Source: Oscillatoriales cyanobacterium SM2_2_1
GTDB taxonomy: Bacteria; Cyanobacteriota; Cyanobacteriia; Pseudanabaenales; Pseudanabaenaceae
Assembly: GCA_012031145.1 (NCBI GenBank)
Contig: JAAUUH010000015.1
Coordinates: 1 to 40,530, forward strand
Reading direction: 5' to 3'
DNA length: 40,530 nt
Positions 33,919 through 40,530 of this stretch are shown piece by piece. The position numbers were made by a program, and so were the translations under genes. The number at the start of each line of letters is the position of its first letter. The stretch's first letter is position 1. Below the pieces are notes generated by a model, which saw only the letters and a program-made list of their open reading frames with translations, was not told the DNA's origin and did not search any database.

Positions 33919-35472
33919 ATGACCGCCAAGATTCTCGATAACCGCTACAAGCTGCTCAAAAAAATTGGTGTTGGCGGATTTGGACACACCTTTATCGCTC
34001 GGGACATGCGCCGTCCCGGCACCCCCGCCTGTGTAGTTAAGCAACTCCAGCCCGCAAATAAAGATGAGTCCTTTATTCGGGAAGCACGGCGACTGTTTAA
34101 CACCGAGGCCGAAACCCTAGAGCGGCTGGGACGCCATGACCAGATCCCCCAGCTTTTAGCCTATTTTGAAGAAAATCAGGAATTTTATTTGGTGCAGGAG
34201 TTTATTGAAGGCAAATCCCTGTACCAAGAATGGAAGGCCGACCCCGATGCTCCCGAGCCGACGGATGGGATCAGGCGGGGCAAAGCCATTTCCGAAGCCG
34301 ATTCGGTGCAAATCCTGAAGGATGTGCTCAATGTGCTGGAGTTTGTCCATGCCGAGGGCGTGATCCACCGGGACATCAAGCCCGATAACCTGATTCGACG
34401 CAAATCCGATAACAGGATTGTCCTGATTGACTTCGGAGCCGTAAAGGCGATGCAGGATGGTCAAGCCAAGATTGAGACCAGCAATGGCGAGTCCCGCTTT
34501 ACGGTTACCATTGGCACGCCGGGCTATATGCCCAGTGAGCAAAGTGCCGGCCGCCCCAACTTTGCCAGCGACATCTATGCCCTAGGGATGGTGGTTATTC
34601 GGGGATTGACGGGTGTTGAGCCGACGGACTTACCGACCAATGTTGAAACTGGGGAAGTGCAGTGGCGCGATTTCGTCAAGGTCAGCAACGGCTTGGGCAT
34701 GGTGTTGACCCGCATGGTGCGCTATAAATTCTCCGATCGCTACGAATCGGTCAAGGATGTGAAGCGGGCCCTGACATCGCTGATGGTGGAGGAATCTTCA
34801 ACCCTAGCGCCGACCCAACTGGTGCCCCAAACTCGTATACCCGGCAAGGGTGCTAAGGCAGATCTAGAACACCGCCTGCCCATATCTGGAACCTCAGCGC
34901 GGAGCAGTAGTAGTAGCAGTTCTGGGCTGCTGTTTGGTGGACTGTTTTTGGTGCTCGTAGCCCTAGGGGCGATCGCGGTACCGCTTCTGAGCCGCCGCCC
35001 ATCGCCCCCCTCCCCTCCGGTTGCCTCGCCACCCAATCTCACGGCTCCCAACCCCCCCCCTCCCAATCCCGGGGTGATCACCTCCCCGAGTATTCGTCGC
35101 CAACCCATTCCCCTTCAGCCAGCGACCCCTTTGCAGCTCACCGGCACCCTCCCGCCCAGCACCACCTTGGTGTTTACCTTTCCTGCAACTAGTGGACAGG
35201 CGGTGTTAGCCAATGTCGCTGGAGTCGGGTTAACCCTGGAACTGCGCAATGCGACACGGGGCAGTTTCAGCTTCGGTAGTATCCTTCCCGAAAGCGGCGA
35301 GTATGAAGTTTCCCTCACCGCTGCGCCCGGCAACGAAGGACAGGCGCTACCCTACTCGTTGACGGTGGAACTTACTGGCGGGAGCAACCCCTCCGTTCCC
35401 GAGAATCCCAACCCACCCCTTCAGCCCCCGTCGCCGTCGATTCAAATTGAGGTGCAACCCCCCAAGCCCTAG
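33919..35472 (+). CDS. Membrane Ser/Thr protein kinase (Hanks type)
   Basis: 517 residues. Kinase domain: IGVGGFG loop at 16-22, Lys41 (VVKQL), HRDIKPDN at 150-157, DFG at 171-173, GTPGYMPSEQ activation segment; all catalytic residues present. A membrane helix at about 335-357 (after a Ser-rich stretch) leads to a Pro-rich linker and a beta-rich C-terminal domain of about 85 residues (GTLPPSTTLVFTFPATSGQAV, ILPESGEYEVSL) similar to those of the kinase at 12832, though only one copy, followed by another Pro-rich tail. A good GGAGGGAAC ribosome-binding site precedes the ATG. Stimulus and substrates are unknown. Confidence 0.92.
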   Translation: MTAKILDNRYKLLKKIGVGGFGHTFIARDMRRPGTPACVVKQLQPANKDESFIREARRLFNTEAETLERLGRHDQIPQLLAYFEENQEFYLVQEFIEGKSLYQEWKADPDAPEPTDGIRRGKAISEADSVQILKDVLNVLEFVHAEGVIHRDIKPDNLIRRKSDNRIVLIDFGAVKAMQDGQAKIETSNGESRFTVTIGTPGYMPSEQSAGRPNFASDIYALGMVVIRGLTGVEPTDLPTNVETGEVQWRDFVKVSNGLGMVLTRMVRYKFSDRYESVKDVKRALTSLMVEESSTLAPTQLVPQTRIPGKGAKADLEHRLPISGTSARSSSSSSSGLLFGGLFLVLVALGAIAVPLLSRRPSPPSPPVASPPNLTAPNPPPPNPGVITSPSIRRQPIPLQPATPLQLTGTLPPSTTLVFTFPATSGQAVLANVAGVGLTLELRNATRGSFSFGSILPESGEYEVSLTAAPGNEGQALPYSLTVELTGGSNPSVPENPNPPLQPPSPSIQIEVQPPKP

Positions 35473-35516
35473 CGCCTATACTGAGTAGGCATCGTCCATT
35501 ACCTGGTCTTCTCTCT

Positions 35517-35771
35517 ATGGATCTTCCCTACATCTACTACATTCCCATATACCCCGATGATGATTCTTGTGAAATGTTGATGCACCTGTTTGCCGGACAG
35601 GCAGGGATGGATGAGGAAATCATGGGACTATTGGAAGAGCTTGACCAAAGGGAAAAGTCTGGCGAGGCAGTGGATTATGTGGCCCAGTTAGAGCAGCGCC
35701 TAACGCTGAAGCGCCTTTCGGTTCGGCAGTTGCCTCGGCGGCGTTCGCACGCCCATCCAATTAGCACCTGA
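35517..35771 (+). CDS. Small protein of unknown function
   Basis: 84 residues, no family recognised. The N-terminus is rich in Tyr, Pro and Asp (YIYYIPIYPDDD), the middle is helical and acidic (GMDEEIMGLLEELDQREKS), and the C-terminus is strongly basic with several Arg and His. No signal peptide or membrane segment. It sits 44 bp after the kinase and 40 bp before pdhB on the same strand. The composition and gene-like spacing favour a real gene, moderately. Confidence 0.5.
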   Translation: MDLPYIYYIPIYPDDDSCEMLMHLFAGQAGMDEEIMGLLEELDQREKSGEAVDYVAQLEQRLTLKRLSVRQLPRRRSHAHPIST

Positions 35772-35811
35772 AAACGTGGCATAATTTGCGGATATTTGAA
35801 CTACAGAACGA

Positions 35812-36786
35812 ATGGCGGAAGTAACTTTTTTTAATGCCCTCCGTGAGGCGATCGACGAGGAAATGTCCCGTGATCCCCACGTGTTTGTTTTGGGCGAAGA
35901 TGTGGGGCGTTACGGCGGCTCCTATAAAGTCACCAAGGATTTGTATCAGAAGTATGGCGACTGGCGGCTGTTGGATACGCCAATTTGTGAAAATAGCTTT
36001 ACGGGCATGGCGATCGGGGCGGCGATGACGGGACTGCGCCCCATTATTGAAGGCATGAACATGGGCTTTTTGCTGTTGGCGTTTAACCAAATTGCCAATA
36101 ACGCCGGGATGCTGCGCTACACATCGGGCGGCAATTTTAAGATCCCCATTGTGGTGCGTGGGCCCGGTGGCGTGGGTCGCAACTTGGGCGCAGAGCACTC
36201 CCAGCGGCTAGAGGCCTACTTCCAAGCGGTGCCGGGGATCCGGATTGTGTCTTGCTCCACGCCCTACAACGCCAAGGGGCTACTCAAGTCCGCAATCCGC
36301 GATGACAATCCGGTGCTTTTTTTTGAGCATGTGCTGCTCTACAACCTCAAGGAGGATTTACCCGATGAGGAATATCTGTTGCCCCTTAATCGGGCTGAGT
36401 TGGTGCGTCCCGGCAATGATGTAACCATTTTGACCTATTCACGGATGCGCTACCACGTGATCAAGGCAGTGGAGCAGTTGGTGACAAAGGGCTATGACCC
36501 GGAAGTGATCGATCTAATCTCCTTGAAACCCCTCGATATGGAGGCGATCGCCACGTCACTGCGTAAAACCCACCACCTGATGATTGTTGAGGAGGATATG
36601 CGCTGCGGGGGGATCGGAGCCGAGATTATTGCTTCGGTGAATGATCAGCTTTTTGATGAATTGGATGCTCCGGTGGTGCGGCTGGCTTCTTTGGATGTGC
36701 CCACACCGTACAACAGCACCCTCGAAAATCTCACCATCGTCCAGCCCGATGATATTGTCAAGGCGGTGGAGCGCCTGCTGGCCTAG
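35812..36786 (+). CDS. pdhB: Pyruvate dehydrogenase E1 component, beta subunit
   Basis: 324 residues. Forms the E1 heterotetramer with the alpha subunit and decarboxylates pyruvate with thiamine diphosphate. Typical stretches: [36 protein letters not shown] (with the ThDP-binding Glu), [31 protein letters not shown] and [14 protein letters not shown]. The length is normal and there is no sign of damage. glyQ begins 2 bp after its stop, so the two are probably one transcript. The alpha-subunit gene is not adjacent, as is usual in cyanobacteria. Confidence 0.97.
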   Translation: MAEVTFFNALREAIDEEMSRDPHVFVLGEDVGRYGGSYKVTKDLYQKYGDWRLLDTPICENSFTGMAIGAAMTGLRPIIEGMNMGFLLLAFNQIANNAGMLRYTSGGNFKIPIVVRGPGGVGRNLGAEHSQRLEAYFQAVPGIRIVSCSTPYNAKGLLKSAIRDDNPVLFFEHVLLYNLKEDLPDEEYLLPLNRAELVRPGNDVTILTYSRMRYHVIKAVEQLVTKGYDPEVIDLISLKPLDMEAIATSLRKTHHLMIVEEDMRCGGIGAEIIASVNDQLFDELDAPVVRLASLDVPTPYNSTLENLTIVQPDDIVKAVERLLA

Positions 36787-36788
36787 CC

Positions 36789-37664
36789 ATGGACTTCCAA
36801 GCGGTCATTATGGCATTGCAGCAATACTGGGGCGATCGCGGTTGTCTGATTGCCCAGCCCTATGATGTGGAAAAGGGGGCGGGCACCATGAATCCCCACA
36901 CCTTCCTGCGGGCCATCGGTCCAGAGCCATGGAACGTGGCCTACGTGGAGCCCTGCCGCCGACCTACGGATGGTCGCTATGGCGAAAATCCTAACCGATT
37001 GCAGCATTACTACCAGTTTCAAGTGCTGCTCAAGCCATCCCCCGATGACGTCTTGCAGCAATATCTCGATAGCCTCAAGTTTTTGGGTATCGATCCGGCC
37101 GATCACGATGTGCGCTTTGTAGAAGATGACTGGGAATCCCCAACTTTGGGGGCTTGGGGTGTGGGCTGGGAGGTGTGGCTCGACGGTATGGAAGTGACCC
37201 AGTTTACCTATTTTCAGCAGGTGGGGGGGATTGACTGCCGGCCCGTAGCCGCCGAGATCACCTACGGTTTGGAGCGGCTGGCGATGTATTTGCAGGGGGT
37301 CAACTCTATTTTTGATATCCGCTGGCGGGGCACGGTCACCTACGGTCAGGTGCACCACCAAGGAGAAGTGGAGCATAGCATCTATAACTTTGGTGATAAG
37401 GGGCAGAATACGGATTTTTTGTTCCAGTGCTTTGGGCAGTATGAGTCCGAGGCAGCGGAACTGGTGGCAGCATCCCTAGTGTTGCCCGCCTTTGATTATG
37501 TGCTGAAGTGCTCCCATGCGTTTAATCTGCTCGATGCCCGCGGTGCTATTTCAGTGACCGAGCGAGTTCGCTATATTGCCCGAATTCGTCAGCTTGCCCG
37601 TCAGGTGGCGCGACTCTATCTGACCCAGCGGGAAGCGATAAACTTTCCCCTGCTGCCCACCTGA
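36789..37664 (+). CDS. glyQ: Glycyl-tRNA synthetase alpha subunit
   Basis: 291 residues, class II synthetase alpha chain of the bacterial alpha2beta2 type. Signature pieces: [77 protein letters not shown] and [17 protein letters not shown] 36789 is 2 bp after pdhB. The beta-subunit gene glyS is not in the window and must be unlinked, common in cyanobacteria. Complete and typical in length. Confidence 0.97.
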   Translation: MDFQAVIMALQQYWGDRGCLIAQPYDVEKGAGTMNPHTFLRAIGPEPWNVAYVEPCRRPTDGRYGENPNRLQHYYQFQVLLKPSPDDVLQQYLDSLKFLGIDPADHDVRFVEDDWESPTLGAWGVGWEVWLDGMEVTQFTYFQQVGGIDCRPVAAEITYGLERLAMYLQGVNSIFDIRWRGTVTYGQVHHQGEVEHSIYNFGDKGQNTDFLFQCFGQYESEAAELVAASLVLPAFDYVLKCSHAFNLLDARGAISVTERVRYIARIRQLARQVARLYLTQREAINFPLLPT

Positions 37665-37759
37665 TGATTTTTGGGAAGGTTCCCAGTGACCTGTTCCTGT
37701 TGCCAGAAAAACATGGAAATGTTGTTTTGGTTGTTTAGAAAAGATACCCGCTGAGTTCC

Positions 37760-39541
37760 ATGGTTCATCCCTTATCGCGTTTATGGCACTATGCCCAATC
37801 CTATCGGGGGGCGATCGCCTATGCTGCAACCTGCTCGGTTTTGAATAAGCTATTCGATCTGGCTCCGCCGGCCCTGATTGGGTTGGCACTGGAAATTGTG
37901 GCCCGTCCCCAGGGGACAGGATTTGCATTTTTTGGGGCGATCGCCACCCAACTTCTGGTGCTCTCCCTGATTAGCGGTGTGATCTGGGCCCTAGAGTCAT
38001 TGTTTGAATATGGCTATGGGCGGGGCTGGCGCAATTTAGCCCAAACCGTGCAGCATGACCTGCGCTTGGATGCCTACGGGCACCTGCAACAGTTGGAGAT
38101 GGCATTTTTTGAGGAGCGGAGTTCGGGCGGATTGATGTCGATTCTCAATGATGATGTCAACCAACTGGAGCGTTTTTTGGATGGGGGGGCCAATGAGGTG
38201 CTCCAGGTGTTGGTGACGGTTGTGGCCATTGGCGGGGCATTTTTCTATTTGGCACCGGGGGTCGCTTGGCTGGCAATGTTGCCGATGCCGTTCATTTTGT
38301 GGGGTGCGATCGCCTTTCAGAATTTTTTGGCTCCCCGCTATGGTGCGGTGCGGGAGCAGGTGGGGCTGCTCAATGGGCAACTGGCAAGCAATCTGGCCGG
38401 GATCATGACAATTAAGTCCTTTGGCACCGAAGGCTATGAACTGCAACGGATTCAACGGGAGAGTGATGCCTATCGGGAGCGGAACCGTCGGGCGATCGCC
38501 TACAGTGCGGCATTTATTCCCCTAATTCGGATTGCCGTGTTTGCTGGGTTTGTGGCCATTCTCTACTTGGGAGGTCTGGAGGTCGCAGCGGACCGTCTGT
38601 CACTGGGGGCCTACAGCACGATGGTGTTTTTGACCCAGCGGCTATTGTGGCCCCTTACCCGCCTCGGAGAAACCCTCGACCAATACCAGCGGGCCATGGC
38701 TTCAACGCAGCGGATCTTTCAGCTTTTAGACCTACCGCTGCTGGAGATGGCGCGATCGCCCGAATTGCCCGCGGCAGCGGTGCCCGTGCAGGGGCACATT
38801 TGCTTTGAGGCGGTCACATTCACCTATCAAGCACGGCTGCCGCTGCTGGATCATCTGTCCCTAGAAATTCTGCCGGGGCGGCTAACGGGAATTGTGGGGG
38901 CCACGGGGTCGGGGAAGAGTACCTTGGTAAAGTTATTGCTACGGCTCTATGAGATCCAAGGCGGGCGCATCACCCTCGACGGCATCGACCTAAGGGATTG
39001 GCCGGTGGCAACCATGCGATCGCAGATGGGTTGGGTGAGTCAGGAAGTATTCTTATTCCATGGCTCGGTACTAGAAAACATTACCTATGGCAGCTTTGGG
39101 GCGACGGTGGCCGAAATTGAGCAGGCGGCCAAGATTGCCGAAGCCCACGAATTCATTCTTGAGCTACCCCAGGGGTATGACACGATTATTGGCGAGCGAG
39201 GACAAAAGCTATCCGGTGGGCAGCGGCAGCGACTGGCGATCGCCCGGGCCCTACTCCGTAATCCGCCGATTTTAGTTCTAGACGAGGCCACATCGGCCGT
39301 AGACAACGAAACGGAGGCGGCGATCCAAAAGTCCCTCAGTACAATCATTCAAAATCGCACCACAATCGCGATCGCCCACCGCTTGTCTACCATTCGCTAC
39401 GCCGACCGCATTTATGTCATGGAACGGGGCAGAGTGGCAGAGGTTGGCACCCATGAAGATCTCCTGCTCCTTGGGGGCATCTACGCCAGCCTGTGGCAGC
39501 TACAAACCGGCGGCGGTGAATTCTGTCACCTGCCCACCTAA
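37760..39541 (+). CDS. ABC-type exporter, membrane and ATPase domains fused (MsbA/lipid or peptide exporter type)
   Basis: 593 residues. The N-terminal half has about six membrane helices (to about residue 320, with QQLEMAFFEERSSGGLMSILNDDVN typical of this class); the C-terminal half is the nucleotide-binding domain with GATGSGKST, Q-loop WVSQEVFL, LSGGQRQRLAIARALL, ILVLDEATSAVD and an H-loop AHRLSTIR. It works as a homodimer or pairs with another half-transporter. The substrate is unknown. Its last 42 bp overlap the 3' end of the convergent metal-binding-protein gene. Confidence 0.93.
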   Translation: MVHPLSRLWHYAQSYRGAIAYAATCSVLNKLFDLAPPALIGLALEIVARPQGTGFAFFGAIATQLLVLSLISGVIWALESLFEYGYGRGWRNLAQTVQHDLRLDAYGHLQQLEMAFFEERSSGGLMSILNDDVNQLERFLDGGANEVLQVLVTVVAIGGAFFYLAPGVAWLAMLPMPFILWGAIAFQNFLAPRYGAVREQVGLLNGQLASNLAGIMTIKSFGTEGYELQRIQRESDAYRERNRRAIAYSAAFIPLIRIAVFAGFVAILYLGGLEVAADRLSLGAYSTMVFLTQRLLWPLTRLGETLDQYQRAMASTQRIFQLLDLPLLEMARSPELPAAAVPVQGHICFEAVTFTYQARLPLLDHLSLEILPGRLTGIVGATGSGKSTLVKLLLRLYEIQGGRITLDGIDLRDWPVATMRSQMGWVSQEVFLFHGSVLENITYGSFGATVAEIEQAAKIAEAHEFILELPQGYDTIIGERGQKLSGGQRQRLAIARALLRNPPILVLDEATSAVDNETEAAIQKSLSTIIQNRTTIAIAHRLSTIRYADRIYVMERGRVAEVGTHEDLLLLGGIYASLWQLQTGGGEFCHLPT

Positions 39542-40464
39542 CCCTAGGGTGATGGCTCGGGTGTTGGCTACCACCATCTGAATGTAGGTTTCGGCTCCGC
39601 TGCCCGGTGCCCCGAGGGAGTCGGAATAGAGCTCTTGCGGAGAGACCTTGACTCCGGCTTCCTGGGCGATCGCCCGAATCAGTTGGGGATTGAGGGTGGT
39701 TTCCGTAAAAATGGTGGGGATTTTTTGGGCTTTGATCGCTTGGGCGAGGTTTTTGGCCGTCTGGGCACTGGGCTGCTCCTCGGTGCTCAGCCCAATCAGG
39801 GTGCCGGGTACGGTAAGTCCATAGGTTTGGGCGAAGTACTGAAAGGCATCGTGGGTGGTAACCAAACGGCGCTGCTCGGCGGGAATAGTGGCAATTTGGG
39901 CCCCAACCCAGTCATGGAGGCGATCCAGTTGCTTTTGGTAGGCTTGGGCGTTTTGTACAAAAAATCGCGATCGCCCGGTTCCATTTGCCCCAGTTCCTCA
40001 GCAATGTGACCCACCATGGCGCGCACCCGCCGAACATCTCCCCACACATGGGGATCGGGTTCCGCGCCCCCGGCTAGGGGCGGTACCTTTTCAGCCAGGG
40101 GCACCCGTCGCGCCCCCTGACCCGCCGATTCAATCAGCCGAATCAGATTCGGCTCCAAATTGTAGCCATTGTAAAAAATCAATGCTGCCGTCTCGATGGT
40201 TTTTAGATCTTGGGGAACGGGCTCATAGAGGTGGGGATCGGCTCCCGGCTGCAAAATACCGACCACGGGCAGGCGATCGCCCGCAATCTGTCGCGTCCAG
40301 TCCGTAATCATGGTGCTGGTGGTGACTACAGTTGGGTTTTGGGGTGTAGGTGCGTTGCTCTGACAAGCCGCCAGCAAGAGGGCTAGCCCCAGCCCGCACC
40401 ACATCAACCATAGCCGCCGCGCCCCCCTAGGGGCAGCATGGGCGGGGAATTTGAAGAATCCCAT
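39500..40464 (-). pseudogene. TroA-like metal ABC transporter substrate-binding lipoprotein, frameshifted
   Basis: The N-terminal frame (ATG 40464) has a lipoprotein signal with lipobox LLAACQ, and then GADPHLYEPVPQDL and DPHVW. The C-terminal frame adds LVTTHDAFQYFAQTYGL, STEEQPSAQTAKNLA and LYSDSLGAPG. Joined, about 321 residues. The likely metal ligands are three His (PHLYEP, DPHVW, THDAF) and one Asp (YSDSL), the TroA/ZnuA set and not the His2-Glu-Asp set of MntC; there is no His-rich loop. The break is at a six-A run (39959-39964); a seventh restores the frame, so a sequencing error is plausible. Zinc or manganese uptake is inferred. The permease and ATPase genes are not in the window. 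Confidence 0.88.
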
Positions 40465-40468
40465 CGCT

Positions 40469-40529
40469 TTTCATAATCGTTTCATTTTTCATTATTTCAT
40501 AGTGCTTTTCATTTTTGATATGATTTCAT
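40469..40529 (-). promoter_or_regulatory. Promoter region of the metal-binding protein with six TTTCAT hexamers
   Basis: On the plus strand TTTCAT occurs at 40469, 40480, 40487, 40495, 40507 and 40524, all in the same orientation, in an AT-rich 61-bp stretch directly upstream of the start codon. The last copy is part of TGATATGATTTCA, an imperfect inverted repeat. Repeated direct hexamers are typical of multi-site transcription-factor binding; the regulator is unknown. The region runs to the window edge, so more copies may exist. Confidence 0.5.
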
Positions 40530-40530
40530 A

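Noticed and set aside
39500-40464. MntC (manganese-specific) identity for the metal-binding lipoprotein
   Set aside because: The third ligand position reads THDAF (His), not the Glu of MntC/PsaA, so only the broader TroA-like zinc/manganese family is claimed.
1-40530. Many GCGATCGC octamers considered as a repeat family or array
   Set aside because: These are HIP1 sites, a normal genome-wide palindrome of cyanobacteria, lying mostly inside genes with no regular spacing; not a CRISPR or mobile element.

Overview
This is chromosomal DNA from a cyanobacterium. The HIP1 palindrome GCGATCGC and its core recur throughout, base composition is moderately GC-rich, and the gene content fits: a high-light-inducible protein, a phycobilisome-fold protein, HflX with a long N-terminal region, FHA/Ser-Thr-kinase signalling proteins, DUF4330, pdhB next to glyQ, and several membrane proteins of cyanobacterial type. 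The species cannot be fixed from the sequence. I see no tRNA, rRNA, CRISPR array, prophage or insertion sequence.

Layout. 1-2120: the end of a VanY-type carboxypeptidase, an intergenic repeat, ychF and a small membrane protein. 2241-5616: a STAS protein, then a minus-strand operon hflX / membrane protein / pentapeptide protein, then a NIL-domain protein. 5617-6143 has no gene. 6144-11155: a minus-strand vitamin B12 uptake operon (cobalamin riboswitch, TonB-dependent receptor, calcineurin-like phosphoesterase, BtuF-like lipoprotein, BtuC-like permease) whose genes overlap or nearly touch. 11243-12103: hli with a candidate HLR1 box, and a phycobilisome-fold protein. 12293-17041: DUF4330, a membrane Ser/Thr kinase and a UvrD/PcrA helicase, nearly contiguous. 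17256-21327 (minus): a tandem PTPS/QueD protein, a lipoate ligase-like gene, a YbjN protein, an LpxB-like glycosyltransferase and a membrane protein. 21543-23180: a PUA/EVE-like + TPR + DUF3883 protein. 23177-27717 (minus): class III nucleotide cyclase, response regulator, vWA protein, zinc-ribbon/FHA protein and YgjP-like metalloprotease, facing a divergent vWA gene and rimM. 29224-31262 (minus): recO and an MFS transporter. 31306-32123: a second repeat copy and an FHA-LuxR gene. 32447-35771: FecR-domain protein, hisE, cupin, second membrane kinase and a small unknown. 35812-39541: pdhB, glyQ and an ABC exporter. 39500-40464 (minus): a TroA-like metal-binding lipoprotein behind a promoter with six TTTCAT hexamers.

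Six otherwise well-conserved genes (btuC-like, lipoate ligase, vWA, FHA-LuxR, cupin with two lesions, metal-binding protein) carry single-base indels, mostly in short homopolymers. These look at least partly like sequencing or assembly errors, so I give each gene at its restored full length and mark the break. Most interesting to me are the PUA/EVE-TPR-DUF3883 protein, the roughly 140-bp repeat whose ends supply TAG stop codons to neighbouring genes, the riboswitch-controlled B12 operon with an embedded phosphoesterase, and the cyclase/FHA/vWA signalling cluster. All calls come from reading the sequence; no database search was done.
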